This document shows positions 34,030-45,554 of a stretch of DNA of 64,000 bases, in pieces. Both the position numbers and the translations under genes were made by a program. How positions within the stretch are numbered: the stretch's first letter is position 1; each line of letters begins with the position of its first letter. The notes beneath the pieces are model-generated. The model was not told where the DNA came from. It saw nothing but the letters and a program-made list of their open reading frames with translations, and searched no databases. The stretch spans positions 37,846,270 through 37,910,269 of the forward strand of contig NC_058189.1 of assembly GCF_907165205.1 (NCBI RefSeq), written 5' to 3'. This DNA comes from Coccinella septempunctata (lineage: Eukaryota; Arthropoda; Insecta; Coleoptera; Coccinellidae).

Positions 34030-35330
34030 GGCTAATGTAATTTTTTGGTCTACTCGAAGAGTACTTGGTAAGGAATGGGGCTTCAAACCACACATTATGC
34101 ACTGGTTGTACACTGAAGTGATGAGGCATCTCTGGTGTGGTGGGGAAGAACTGTAGACGCAACCATTACGACTAGATGTTAGAGGAACGCATATCTAACA
34201 ATTACATTCGCTCTGAGATCCACCCCTACGGCAGCCATAGAGTGTCTGTTGGGTTTTCCTCCTTTACACCTTGTAGTTACAGATGTGGCTATGAAGACAG
34301 CTCTTAGAATTTGGGAACAGGAACAATGGCGTGATGACTGTTCAGGGGTCACGCGAGGACTCTCAAGATGGATGTCAACGCATCCCTTCTCCATAGAGGG
34401 GACCGCGCGAGCACCAGTTTCTACTTCGCAAAACCCTACAGGGTAATTGTTCCTGACAGAGACCTATTGTCTACACCAAACAGGCTTCTTGTGCCTGAAG
34501 GTCCCACTTAGTTCACCGATGGCTCTGTGATGCCCATAGGGACTGGAGAGGAAATTGGGACCTCATTTCAGCCTATCCATCCTCCTAGAGAAGGATTGTT
34601 CCATAGTGCAGGCTGAACTGTATGCAGTTCTGGCCTGCACTTTGGAAAATATCCGCAGAGGGTACTCCTGTAAACACATCTGAATTTGTTGTGACAGTAC
34701 CCTGAAATCCCTTTCTGAGGAAAGTGTTACCTTACACTCAGTAGAGAAATGCAGAGAGGCTCTGCGAGAGATGGGATCTGGCAATATTGTGAAAGTTATC
34801 TGGTGTCCGGCGCACGCGGGGATTCCGGGAAACGAGAAGACAGACATACTTGCTAAAAGGGGAGACCGCTAAGCTTTTGCTGGTCCTGGACCGGCGCTGT
34901 CCATCTGTCGCACATCTGTCAAAAACTTCTTCAATAGATGTCTAAACAGGAAACTTTCCTCTGAATAGAGTACGAAAAGTGGTCGAGGCCTGTCATTGAG
35001 AAACCGTTCTCTGTGACTGAGGTCAAAAAACCCCTGGCTCTTGAGAGGAAACAGCTGAGTCTCGTTACTGGAGCAATGACTGGCCATCTGGTTATTACAC
35101 ACTCAAATTGAATGGGACTGACCGGCTGTTCCCCGTGTCGCTGGTGCAATAGCACTGATGAAACGGTTGGACATATTCTGTTCATCTGCAGCAACCTTGA
35201 AGAGTTAAGGATGATACACCTAGGAAACCCAACACCCACTATGGTGAGAGGGACTCATCTCTGTCAATTTGTAGCGTTTTTGTAGGCGTGTCTCAGGGTT
35301 TGAGCCTATCCAACTACAAGCGGATGAACA
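34030..35330 (+). pseudogene. Non-LTR retrotransposon C-terminus with RNase H, degenerate
   Basis: Across frames the + strand gives GKEWGFKPHIMHWLYT, STPTAAMECLLGFPPLHLVV, then an RNase H domain: FTDGSVM, AELYAVLACTLENIRRGY, CDSTLKSLSEESVTL and VIWCPAHAGIPGNEKTDILA. It continues with a Cys/His knuckle (CRWCNSTDETVGHILFIC). RNase H following RT marks an I-type lineage. Stops and frameshifts are frequent. A short relative is at 47550-47765. Confidence 0.8.
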
Positions 35331-36831
35331 ATTGATCACTAGGCCTCAGTTCAGCCCAGAGGGGCACCGCACGTAGAAGAAAAATGTAAAACCGGGGAGA
35401 AACTTCAGGTGAACGGAACGCAAACGGTGGGGATCATAAAGTAAGTCAAGTGGGTGTGTTCTGTGGTGGGGATAAACTGGACTGGGAACCCCGCGTGGTT
35501 ACTGTTGACAAAGGGGAACCTTCCGCTTTGATATATTGAGTCGTACTTATCGTGAATGCTGTCTAGTCTGAGAATTAGACGCTACAATTTAGACGAGATG
35601 TTCATCTACAATTCGTTATTGGAAGTTCTTGTATCTGTTCGGGACTGAATTAGGAATAAAGTTATGCACTTGTTACTTTTTTACTATCACCACAAATTCC
35701 TTGGAAATTCTGTGACGAAAGCCTTCCTCGCCCTGATCACAGATTATTAAGTATTCAGTATTTGACCGGCTTATATCCTCGAGCCTCTTTTTGAATATAC
35801 AATCAGTTGTCAGGTCCCTCTGACTACCCATGAATATCGACGAGCCACCACGGTCCCAAGTGTCTATCTACCCCGAATATCTTCGTTCAGTATGCTCGGC
35901 CAATCAACTCCGCATCTCAAGGTGGGGAATCAAGTTCCAGACAATCAGTTCAACGTTAATTGGTTTCATACAATTTGCAACTTATTCGGTTATATCCCAA
36001 GAAGATCCAGGAATTCCTCCACATCGAACATCAAGATCATGTGCGACGAAGGTTGGTGATAGTGAAAAAAATATAGTGCTTAATGATCCTCATCTAAAAA
36101 GAGGAATACAAAAAGTATTCAATTAAAAAAATTGAATTGAATGCTTTTTGGGACACGCTTGCACGTTGGGATTGACTCAAATTTTTATTTCAAATCTGCG
36201 TTACAGCCGGATGAAACGACGTAGTTGTGGACCGATCTATTCCAACAAGATCGACAACAGGGTGGCGGCGGAAGCGGGTATGTAGTGGAATCAGTGGAAT
36301 CTTTATCTTGCTGCTGCGCTTCGGTCTGGCAAAAAGGAAGCAGAACGGCGATAGTTATAATGACAGTTTAACATTTTATAGCACAATCCCTCTAAAATCC
36401 TTGTCTTCAAGAGACGTTATTTGGAACTCATATCTCAGGAAAGCCGATCACATAATGTCATCCATCCGTCTGTTCCGATATTCCTGAACAGTACTGTCAG
36501 TATTTCAGAGACGATGCCTATTGGCCCAGTCGTTCGAGTTCTATTGTTATTCGATTGCGGGCCAGTAAAACCAGCAATATCGGAACAGGCCCCATACCTT
36601 ATATTTCTTCCAAAAGTTTTTTGTTCATGCACGAACATGGGTGTCACACAATAGGGAAATATTCAAGCTAGGACCTAACCAAGGAAATACAATGATGTTG
36701 GTGTGTTCTAATTGAATGTAAATTTCTCGTTTTCAACCCTTCCTAAAAGTTCTTTTTTTGGTTATCATGATGAAGAGATGCATTTTGAGACGTAGGTCCT
36801 AAATTTTCACTATGTTGCCGATGTTTACATT

Positions 36832-36962
36832 TGAGGGGTTCAGAGCTGAAGTGAACCAAGTCCATTCAGCCTAGTTTTGAGATGAATGGCTTAAAAGTTG
36901 TTTATCACCCATTAATTCAAAAGTGACTTCTTTAGATTTTAAAAGGTTAGAATGTAAGCATA
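36832..36962. mobile_element. MITE family C, half copy
   Basis: TGAGGGGTTCAGAGCTGAAG and the following half of the family C element, ending near AATGTAAGCATAAGG. The other half is replaced directly by MITE family E. Confidence 0.75.
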
Positions 36963-37220
36963 AGGTACCGAAATACACACGAAAAGTGTGTCCCATTGAG
37001 AGGGAAGATGTAGAGCAACCAATCTCTTTCTAATGGTTCGGCAACCAATCCAACAACCGAATCAGAAGTCGTAGCACTTGAACGCCCCGGGTGTTTTGAT
37101 TACAATGTTATAACCCAATTGACAGAACCCAGAGAGAGATTGACTGCTCTACATCTTCCCTTTCAGTCTTCCTCAGTTTGTCTGCATCTAGATGCCGTTC
37201 CAGTTCTTTTAGAGTTCAAT
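36963..37220. mobile_element. MITE family E, copy 2 (left end missing)
   Basis: GGTACCGAAATACACACG to the right end AGAGTTCAAT, homologous to 10310-10573. Its left terminus is lost where it meets the MITE C half copy. Confidence 0.75.
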
Positions 37221-37327
37221 GCATTTATCCCATTCATTTTGTTTTTTGCGTTAGAAATTCGAAATTCAGAAGAAAGTAGATGGATTAATTAAGATTTGTA
37301 ATTTGTGAATTGAAAATTATTCCTTAC

Positions 37328-37538
37328 CTGGTATAATATTTTGCCATTTCTCAACTCGAGTGACAGGAAAGTGTTATCCTTCTCAGCCAAGAACAGCAAT
37401 CCATCAGGAGCGAATGTTTTGAACTTCAACTGAATATCGGAACGAAGTCTGAGATTGTAAGATCTTGCATTAAATACAGCGTACCCATTACCATTAAATC
37501 TAAATCCAGTAGCTGGTTGTAAGTCTAATAATTTATCC
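37328..37538 (-). CDS. LanA: LanA exon: LG2 (first half)
   Basis: An exon without ATG. The frame reads DKLLDLQPATGFRFNGNGYA, then RSDIQLKFKTFAPDGLLFLA and FLSLELRNGKILYQ. It is the first half of an LG domain (FKTxxPDGLLF). Acceptor tttgcag, donor gtaagg; one leading base completes an Arg codon. Confidence 0.88.
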
Positions 37539-37733
37539 CTGCAAATAAAGATTGATTATAACCATAAATATAGATTTCTTCTGAATAAGTGCCAAATGTT
37601 GAATGGAAAGCTGACAAGCGAGCATTATTCTACAAAATAGTAAATACCGATGATATGAATTTTGTGCGTAACTTTTTACTCACTCTGTTTTATGTGAAAT
37701 TAAAATTGTTTTTAAATCCATGAAAGCACTCAC

Positions 37734-38018
37734 CTTCGAACACATCCGTGATTATTTTCATAACCATTATTGAAATTCCACAAAGATATTGGGGTGTCTC
37801 CTATAACTAAATCTTCTACTTCTCCATCGAAAGAGTTGACATCGATGGCTTCTTGAATATTGTAATTGACTGGTATGCCTCCAACGAATAACTTCGATTT
37901 GTTTCGGTCCAGATTGAAGATCGAGAAGGGACCTTCAAGAATTGCCTCCTTTGTGGTCTCAAGCTCCTGTCCATCGGGTAATTGCTCACGAATGATCAAT
38001 TTTGCGTTGCTTCCAGTT
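37734..38018 (-). CDS. LanA: LanA exon: LG1 (end)
   Basis: Encodes TGSNAKLIIREQLPDGQELE, then KLFVGGIPVNYN and the closing LG segment FDGEVEDLVIGDTPISLWNF, ending GYENNHGCVR. The paired closing Cys of LG1 is seen in HGCVR. Confidence 0.9.
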
Positions 38019-38512
38019 CTATAGAATGAAATGAATTTGGTTTTATTCGGTCAGAAGTGGAGGAATTCATATCCAAAAAAAATCATGTGGAAGAATAAAT
38101 AAATGAACGCAGGGGGGGATAATGATAATATTTATTTGTTCCTTATCGACGAATTATCTTTTCTCCGAAGATCTTTTCTACCTGTTCTAATCTTCGAGCA
38201 TTTCGAAAGAATTCCTGAATATGGTAAAATGTGGGGTCTTTGAACTCGACAACAATCCTTTAAAAAATATCTCCCGCAGGCGTATGAGCTCTGCTCAACG
38301 AACGGTAGATCGTTTTGAGACATGATTTCTGTTGAGAGTGATGGAATATTCATCAGTAAATGAGAGTAAAATAAGATATGAAAAAAATTAAGTAAGAAAT
38401 GTCTGAAAATCGAACTTTTTATTGAAAACTTGATAAGGTGTAGGTACGTATTTTTACATATAATATTATATATGGGGAGCTAAATCGGGATTTACTCGAG
38501 ATACCCAACGAG
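38019..38512. other. LanA intron without recognised features
   Basis: AT-rich; short frames only. Nothing recognised. Confidence 0.45.
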
Positions 38513-39129
38513 ATAGAGGAAAATGCATGGCACATTACGGTCGTCTTTTTTCGAGAAACTAATAATGCCATCAACTGCCTTACTCTATCTTTCAACTTTG
38601 GTCATTATCTTCGTTTCTGTTTAAGCTAGGATGTTGAAATGAAAATATTATACAGACACTTTTTTTTAAAGCAATCCAGTGCCGTACTATGATTTTTTTC
38701 CAACATTTGCTGAGCTATAACATGAAGATGTATTTTTTCTTATGAAAACAGTAGTTTGAAATGGCTTTGAAAGACTGTGGGTGATGTATAATATATTTCT
38801 GAAACGGTAAAAAAAATTACCATTCTTTCTATGTCATTTCGAACTAGATACTGTTCTCATAAGAAAACATACAACTTTATGTTATGGCTCAGCAAATAAA
38901 CCTGTAGGAAAAAATCATAGTACGCCACCAGATTGCTATCAAAAAAGTGTCTGTATCGTGTCTTCATTTCAATATCCTAGCACAAACAGAAACGGAGATA
39001 ATGACCAAAATTTGAAATCGCTCAAATTTAAATTTTGGCATATAACTCAAAAACAAAAGAAGATAGAGGAATGCAGTTGATGGCAATATTAGATTCTCGA
39101 AAAAAGACGACATCTCTATCTCGTTGGGT
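38513..39129. mobile_element. Foldback element family K, copy 1 (617 bp)
   Basis: Ends ACCCAACGAGATAGAG and inverse. Arms of about 290 bp pair along their length (for example TCATAGTACGCCAC versus GTGCCGTACTATGA). Copy 2 at 47079-47549 lacks the outer ends. Confidence 0.8.
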
Positions 39130-39207
39130 TAAAAAGTTGTAGTTCAGGTAACACCAATTTTGCCCACCCTTTACATACTCGAGCGTCAGATTAAGATACT
39201 GTGACTA

Positions 39208-39651
39208 CGTTCGGCCAGTAAACACCGGTACAGAGCGAGTAGAACTAGAGTTTTATCACAGATAAGCTAGGGCTAATGGAGCCAGTACAAATTTTTGAAT
39301 GAACGAACAACAAATGTCAACCACAAAAATCATGGAAAAAATTTGAATTTGAATGCAATTTGTTCGAAAATGTATATGAATAGATAATTCTTAGTGTGGA
39401 TTCAACGGAAATTCTACAGTTTTATGAATAGTTTGTTTAAAAGTTGTTTTTTTATGGTTTGTCTCGTTTCATAACCCTACTTCTACACAAACTCCTTTCG
39501 CGCCCTACCTTGGGAGTTGGGGCTCATAGAGTTGATTCGGAAAACTCTACTCCGTCTAGAACGAACGACAACTATTGACACTTTTTGTTCTGAAACTGCG
39601 TGCCCGAACGACACGGAACAAAAAGTGCTTATAGAGTCTACTGGCCGAACG
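39208..39651. mobile_element. MITE family A, copy 2
   Basis: Full-length partner of the 5594-6043 element in the same orientation (shared blocks such as GTAAACACCGGTACAGAGCG and TATTGACACTTTTTGTTC). It lies in the LanA intron between exons 40755-40885 and 37734-38018. Confidence 0.75.
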
Positions 39652-39762
39652 CTCCTTGTATATGCCCTACGTGTCTCTGATAATGAATTAATTCATGTTA
39701 ATATGACAGTTTGTGTGGTAGGGCTGGCCATGCGGAAGAGTTGAAAATGGTAAAAAAAAATT

Positions 39763-39890
39763 TCGAGCGTGTCAGATTTTTGGAGGATACCTATGTTGAT
39801 TGGACCCAAAGGAAACTACTTTTCGAGAGACCGACAATTCGGACGTAACGCAAGGTCACAGCCATCTGTATGAAAATCTGACACGCTCGA
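39763..39890. repeat. Small inverted-repeat element
   Basis: CGAGCGTGTCAGATTTT at left and AAAATCTGACACGCTCG at right are exact complements, with about 95 bp between them. Likely a MITE. Confidence 0.65.
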
Positions 39891-40007
39891 GTATGTACAA
39901 GTAACGACTTTTTTGCATTTTTTCATCATAAGAACAGTTGTCAAGTTCGAAACCTCAGAGCGAAAATTTTGTCTCAAAAAGTAGCATCGAAAATTATTTA
40001 TTGTGCA

Positions 40008-40511
40008 AGTCTCCACCCTCAATAACTCAACAACGAATCAGAATTTGTGAAAACACTCAGACAGGTCTATTTTTGATGACAGGGGGATATGATTTCACGG
40101 TTTTATCGCTACATGCTGCATGCAATCTAATGGTGAGGAATTTGAGAATTTGTGGTAAATTTTTACTCATACTGTTTGTTAAAAATATTTATCTTTCAAT
40201 AGAAATTATACGATCAATTAGAACATCTCTGTTTCATTTAGTTTTATCGGAACCATAATTCCATAAACACCCTGTAACTTTGTGAATATTCACACAAACT
40301 GCAGGTTCAAACAAATTTGAATCCATGCACACATTTGTGCTACAAAACAACCCACTTTCCCTATCAAATTCCTGATGGGGTTGCAATCCTCAGAGGGTTG
40401 CTAGTAGAAACAAGCTTGTATCCCAGATCATGTCCCCCAGTCATCAAAAATCGACCTGTCTGAGTGTTTTCACAAACTCTGATTCGTTGTTGAGTTATTG
40501 AGGGTGGACAC
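40008..40511. repeat. Foldback element, about 85-bp arms
   Basis: CCACCCTCAATAACTCAACA at left returns in inverse as TGTTGAGTTATTGAGGGTGG at right. The arms continue to ACACTCAGACAGG and CATCAAAAATCG blocks. Non-coding core. Confidence 0.75.
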
Positions 40512-40754
40512 TTTTGAATGGGACACCCCTTATATTAATGCTTAATGCATGGTTAAATTTGAGTTGACTGTGAAAAAAGAATGCTGGATAACCGCAATGA
40601 TCTCTTTCTCATATATTGACATACATAATAATACTCATTCCATTCTTTTCAAGAAAATATTATCCCTCGTGGGTTTTTCGGATTTTTCAACTATGAAAAT
40701 ATTTCGATATAGTGAGATCAATTATGTGATATTCGAAAAATATTTATTACTAAC

Positions 40755-40885
40755 CTGATAATCTTGAACTGATACCAGTTATTATCGGCGACAAATCTTG
40801 GGTTGATAACTTGTTCGTTGCCATTACCATAATCCAGCTTCAGAACAGGATAACCGTTTTGAACAACCAGTGCCATATAATCATC
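40755..40885 (-). CDS. LanA: LanA exon: LG1 (middle)
   Basis: This exon has no ATG. The frame reads DDYMALVVQNGYPVLKLDYG, then NPRFVADNNWYQFKII. Both match the strand pattern of a laminin G domain (DDYMALxxxxG, WYQFKI). Acceptor gtttcag, donor gttagt; two bases carry over to form Arg. Confidence 0.88.
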
Positions 40886-41242
40886 CTGAAACATAAATAA
40901 TTTTTTTTGAAATAACTCTTAACATTTTTTTTTTCGAGGTACAGAAACAGAATAATTGCAAACGAAATTGAAATCATACAGTAAAATATTCCATAGTCTT
41001 CTGAATTATTTCATCCAGCCTAATAATATTACTACTTAATTTACTTTTGATACCAGGATAATAAAATATACATTCAATAGCTCGTTACAAAATGAAAATG
41101 CAAAAAGAAATTATAATTGATATTTCATCTAATATTTCTCTAGCAGAAAAGAAAATTTCCATACCATCAAATTTTTTTCTATTTTTTAGAAATTGATGCT
41201 TTTTCATTGACAAATTATAACGAAAAATGAAGGAAATCTTAC

Positions 41243-41659
41243 GGTTGAAGTTCTCCTCAGATTGGTTCCCACCGGATTTCCTAAATAAAAGATCAAACCA
41301 TCTTTTTTATCCGTTTTGAAATAACCAGACATTTCCATCGAAGTCGATAAGCTCTCTACATTGGGTGGATTCCTCAATTCCAAAGTGGTATTTGGATAGA
41401 ATGTAACACCAACGTTAATTCTGTTAGCCAAGTCTCTAGCTAAAGCAATCTGTTGATTTAATTTGTCAATATTTTGTTTCAAGTTTTCTGAAAATTCCTG
41501 AAGTTTCTTCTGTCTACTGGGAAGATTGGTGATTGTGTCTATTAAAACCGGTAATTTATCGTTGATGGAAGTTAATTGCTTCTCAGTTTGCTGGATATTT
41601 CTTCTGGTTTGATCGAGTTCTTTGGGTAGTGCTTGAGCTTGTTTTCTATTCTCCTCCAA
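41243..41659 (-). CDS. LanA: LanA exon: end of coiled coil and start of LG1
   Basis: The first part (LEENRKQAQALPKELDQTRR and onward) is coiled coil. From about GVTFYPNTTLELRNPPNVES it becomes beta-rich, and KKDGLIFYLGNPVG is the typical first half of a laminin G domain. Phase 0 at both borders; donor gtaaga. Confidence 0.9.
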
Positions 41660-41924
41660 CTGGAATGAAAAGCTTTCTCATTTTGATCACACGAACAGTG
41701 AATAATGAAATAAAGATATGCAAAACAACCTCAAAGAACGTTATTGTTTGTTACTATTCAAACCAACAATTTAGTCTGTTTTGATGTGAATCGAAGATAT
41801 CAGTATCAATGAAGATATTAAAATAAAATTTTTTAGAGAAATATGTTTTGTTGTGATTAGCTTGAAGAATGTTTATTATATGAAAAGCTTTTTGAATCAT
41901 ATGACGAAAATTTATATCTCCACA

Positions 41925-42600
41925 ATCTTCAGAAGAAAGATATGTTTCCTATTTGAGACGAACATAGGAATATAGCTGCAACTTATATCAATTGAAGGTA
42001 CCAATCATATAGCTGATCCTTATTTGGGCCCTAAATGTTATATTTAGCTGACAAAACAAGGAACACAAGATACAGTTCTGATTTATAGCTGTTCTGTATA
42101 ATATGCTCACCTGAGAGCGTTTTCGAGGAAAAAAACTTTTATAGCAATTGAAGGTCTCAAAGAAAGAACTAATATAGAACAAATATCGCAGGCTCCAAGT
42201 TTCAACTATTGATGATGTTTTCAGACAGGAGATGTCTTTGTGTTCTTTCTTTGGGGCGGACAAAAGAGACCTGCTATATAACTGCTCTATATTTGTGCTT
42301 TTAATAATGTGATATCGATGTGATATTGTGACAAGGACAGAGACATTTCTGTTCTGTTAATATAGTCACTTGAGCCATTTTCATTTTTCCTTGAATAATT
42401 GAATTCAGAATCAGTAACTGACATTTCAGTTTTCATTTCTCTAAAATTAATCGAAACATTCTGGTTCGCTCTCAGAACTGCTCAGAATCAGTTCAAAGTA
42501 ATTGAACAGCAATGGTGTCAGAAGCTACGCGAAAGCACACTGAATAAATGAATGTTTCTGAATTGATCTGTAACAATCGTAAAATCGAACCAAAAAGTAT
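41925..42600. repeat. Dispersed repeat family I, copy 1 (contains MITE F)
   Basis: Holds TAGCTGCAACTTATATCAAT, CAAGGAACACAAGATACAG, GAATTCAGAATCAGTAACTG and then a MITE F copy (42459-42595), all in the same order as 43870-44340. A related part occurs near 23040-23180. Confidence 0.75.
42459..42595. mobile_element. MITE family F, copy 2
   Basis: TCTGGTTCGCTCTCAGAACT at left; ATCGAACCAAAA at right. Retains the uninterrupted AGCACACTGAATAAATGA site. Confidence 0.7.
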
Positions 42601-42830
42601 AACTGCTTTTTTTGATATTTTAAGGTTGGCCAGTTGATAATTACAGGTTCGAGGCTGAGGAGGTATGACAAAATTTTCGAGTAATGAACATTTTTGTGAA
42701 CCTTTAACGTTTTTTGTTGACGTGAAGGCAGAGCTATAGGTTTCACTCCATCAAAATAATAAAAAATCAGTAAGCATTTCCAAATCAGAACTAATAAAAA
42801 TCATATACTTATTATTTCTGTTTGACTCAC

Positions 42831-43572
42831 CTTCTCGAAATATGTATCAGTATCAAGGTGGCCCTCCTTCAAACGAGCAGAAGCGTATTCAGCATTCTTC
42901 GTCGAGTTCTTATAAACATCCTCATATTCATTCCTGGGCAGATTCTGCAACTTCCTATCTAATTCCTCCAACTTGTTTCTGTTATCCTCGTAAAGTTCAC
43001 GTACAGGTTTGTACTTATCTTGAGCGGCTCTCAAGAGAGGCAATAAGTCCTCATCAGTGGAACTTTTCAGGTCGAAAGCTTTACCTAATGCGCTCGATGA
43101 ATTTTGTTCAGCATCAAACATCACGTCATCAAGCCCACTGAGGGAATTGACAACAATGACTGCTTCTTTATCGGCTGAATGAGCAGCCTCCCTCGCATTT
43201 TTGACATTCTCAAGTATGTCTTTATAAGCGTTGGCCGCCTTGACGGCGTCTTCTGATATATATTGAGTTTCGGTCAGGAAACTTTCCAGTTCTTGCAGTT
43301 TGTCGGTAGTTTCGTTAGCGTGTTTCTCAACAACGGGCAAAAGTTCTTCGATGTCAACGATGCCCCTCTCGCTCCTGCTCAATGTTTCATTCACGCTTTC
43401 CAAAAGTTCTGTGATCTGTTTTGGAACGAGTCGCATTACGCTTATCGGCTCTGTTGATTGAAGCAATAGATACGACGAGTTTCGATTGAGGACTTCAGCT
43501 TCGCCTAAATTTCTGGTCATCGCATCCGTTTGATTCCTTATGTTTTCGAATTTTTTGTTCAAACTCTCGATC
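42831..43572 (-). CDS. LanA: LanA exon: main coiled-coil exon (742 nt)
   Basis: The largest exon in the window. It encodes about 247 residues of helical sequence, from IESLNKKFENIRNQTDAMTR to YFEK, rich in Glu, Lys, Leu and Asn with no cysteine. It forms the central part of laminin domain II. It is flanked by two directly repeated copies of a middle-repetitive sequence (about 41925-42600 and 43870-44340). Confidence 0.9.
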
Positions 43573-44141
43573 CTGAAAATCAGTATAACTTTTTGATCTG
43601 TTTCTAGTTTCTTGTTGTTAAAAATAATCATTTGGTTTCGATAGGAGAGCCGAAATCAAAATGTTTGTTCTGAAAATGTTTGAATATGCGAAATGTTTGA
43701 ATATGTAAGCGAGTCGATGCCAATTTTGTGTTTCGAATGGCATGCGACATGCCCAAAAAAATATTACATTTTTGGATACCGCATCAAATTTTGATGTGAT
43801 TCCTATCATAACATGAGTGCTTTTCACATTATTGACGTGATTTTCAGGTTTGTTAATTTACTTACTTACTCCACAATCTTCAGAAGGAAGATGTGTTTCT
43901 TTGAGACGGATATAGGAGTGTAGCTGCAACTTATATCAATTGGAGGTATTAATCAAATAGCTGATCCTTATATGTGCCCTAAATGTTATATTTATCTGAC
44001 GAAACAAGGAACACAAGATACAGAGTAGACATTTCTGCTCTGTAATATGGTCATTCGGGATGTTTCCATTCTTTCTCGAAATTGAATTCAGAATCGATAA
44101 TTGTCATTTCAGTTTTCATTTCTATGAAATTAATCAAAACA

Positions 44142-44331
44142 TTTTGGTTCGCACTCAGAATTGCTCAGAATCGCTTCGAAGTAGTTGAACAGCAATGGTG
44201 AAGGAAGCTACGCGCGAGCACACCATAGACCTATAAAACACATGTGTTAAATATGTCTATGGAGCACACTGAATAAATGAATGTGCGACTGTTTTGGACA
44301 GATCTGGAAGCGTCGTAAAATCGAACCAAAA
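44142..44331. mobile_element. MITE family F, copy 3, with nested 38-bp insert
   Basis: TTTTGGTTCGCACTCAGAAT at left, ATCGAACCAAAA at right. It carries the 38-bp insert at 44224-44261. Confidence 0.75.
44224..44261. mobile_element. 38-bp insert with 8-bp target duplication
   Basis: Ends CATAGAC and GTCTATG, with ACACATGTGT in the centre, so it is almost a palindrome. GAGCACAC is duplicated exactly on both sides (44216-44223 and 44262-44269), and MITE F copy 2 shows the single-copy site. An 8-bp target duplication is typical of hAT elements. Confidence 0.85.
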
Positions 44332-44339
44332 CAAGCATA

Positions 44340-44997
44340 TTGTCTTGCTTCATTCAAAATTGTTTATTTGTTGTTTTCAGTATTTGGTCTACTCTATCGT
44401 GGTGTGACGTTTGATTCACTAGTTTTGGGACACCCTGTATATGTAAAACTCATTCACGTTCGGAATTATAGAATCAATAAGTCAATCATTATTTTATGAT
44501 AATCAGAAATTACCAAGTACTGTAATCATTGTATAAATAAAACACTCACATAGTTACGCCTGAAGAAAATCATATACAGGGTGAAATTTACGAAAGACTC
44601 AATAAATCACAACTTTCAGAGTCGGACATGGATGTCGAAACTTTGGATACCTATGTTGGTTTTTGAATTTTCGCAAAATCGCTTATGGAGAGAAAAAAGC
44701 AATGATCATTAAATATTCACTTGAATCGACTCTAGGAATATCTACAATTCCCCATGATTGGCAATGTTTTATGATGGTAATACATAAATAACAAATAAAA
44801 TGAACTTGGACGTTTTGAATACTTCTACAATCAATGAGTCGAATCTTTCAAACGGTGTAAACTTCAATGGTTGAAGCCTCTTTTCAGAACAATTCATGAG
44901 TTCATCTTACTCTCCGAAGTATCAAATACGAAGCTTCCGGAAATATGGTAGTTTCTTGCCTGTTTCATCAATAGGTACCTAGTTTGTTGGATTACTC
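44340..44997. other. LanA intron, unassigned
   Basis: AT-rich; nothing recognised on either strand. Confidence 0.45.
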
Positions 44998-44999
44998 AC

Positions 45000-45288
45000 C
45001 CAGTTTTCCTCAATAAGTTTTCAGCTTCTGTGGCTTTATTCAGCGAGTATTGTGTATTATTGTATAAATCGTCTAGTTTAGCGGTGAAGTTCTTTAGAGT
45101 TTCCTCGACCAAATCGACCTTAGTACTGAGAATATCTGCTGGTAATTTGAATTCAGACACGTTTTGGAAGAGTTTATTCGCTTTCTCTAGTTGACCGACA
45201 GCATTTTCCTCTCTGGGCGTTATATCATAATCCTTGATTGATTTCAAAATGTCTTCTCCCTGACCAACAACCATCTCAATGTTTCTAC
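45000..45288 (-). CDS. LanA: LanA exon: coiled-coil domain
   Basis: 289 nt encoding RNIEMVVGQGEDILKSIKDY through LYNNTQYSLNKATEAENLL. Acceptor is gccattag, donor gtgagt; the codon is completed on both sides as Gly. Confidence 0.88.
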
Positions 45289-45348
45289 CTAATGGCGGAA
45301 AGCAAAACATGAACATTTACAATTTGCTTAAAATGGGGATATACTAAC

Positions 45349-45511
45349 CGCTGCCCTCATTTAGCTCTAGAACAATATTATTTATTTTAGAAACTGACGA
45401 TTGTGCCTGTTTCTCTGTTTCCAGTAGATCCTCTTGTAATTTCTCGGATTTAACTTTGAGTTCATCTGCATCCTTTTTCAGCGAGTCACTGTTATCCAGA
45501 GAAAAATTAGC
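45349..45511 (-). CDS. LanA: LanA exon: coiled-coil domain
   Basis: Encodes ANFSLDNSDSLKKDADELKV and continues to LETEKQAQSSVSKINN and LNEGSG. Acceptor attttcag, donor gttagt. Phase 0 in, phase 1 out. Confidence 0.88.
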
Positions 45512-45554
45512 CTGAAAATATAATTGTTGATGAAATATTTTAAACTGACTCATT

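Larger units (their letters stand above)
35331..37327. other. LanA intron with repeat remnants
   Basis: A frame at 35830-36126 is not convincing. At about 36180-36380 is a sequence (CAAATCTGCG, then GCCGGATGAA) that also appears, diverged, at 51875-52060. The end holds the joined MITE C and E pieces. Confidence 0.45.
43870..44340. repeat. Dispersed repeat family I, copy 2 (contains MITE F)
   Basis: Same order of blocks and same orientation as 41925-42600. The two copies lie on either side of LanA exon 42831-43572. Confidence 0.75.

Noticed and set aside
35830..36126. A 98-codon + strand frame in a LanA intron
   Set aside because: No recognised motif, no splice context, low-complexity composition; treated as chance.
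42842..43141. A 99-codon + strand frame opposite the LanA coiled coil
   Set aside because: Shadow of a strongly supported laminin exon.
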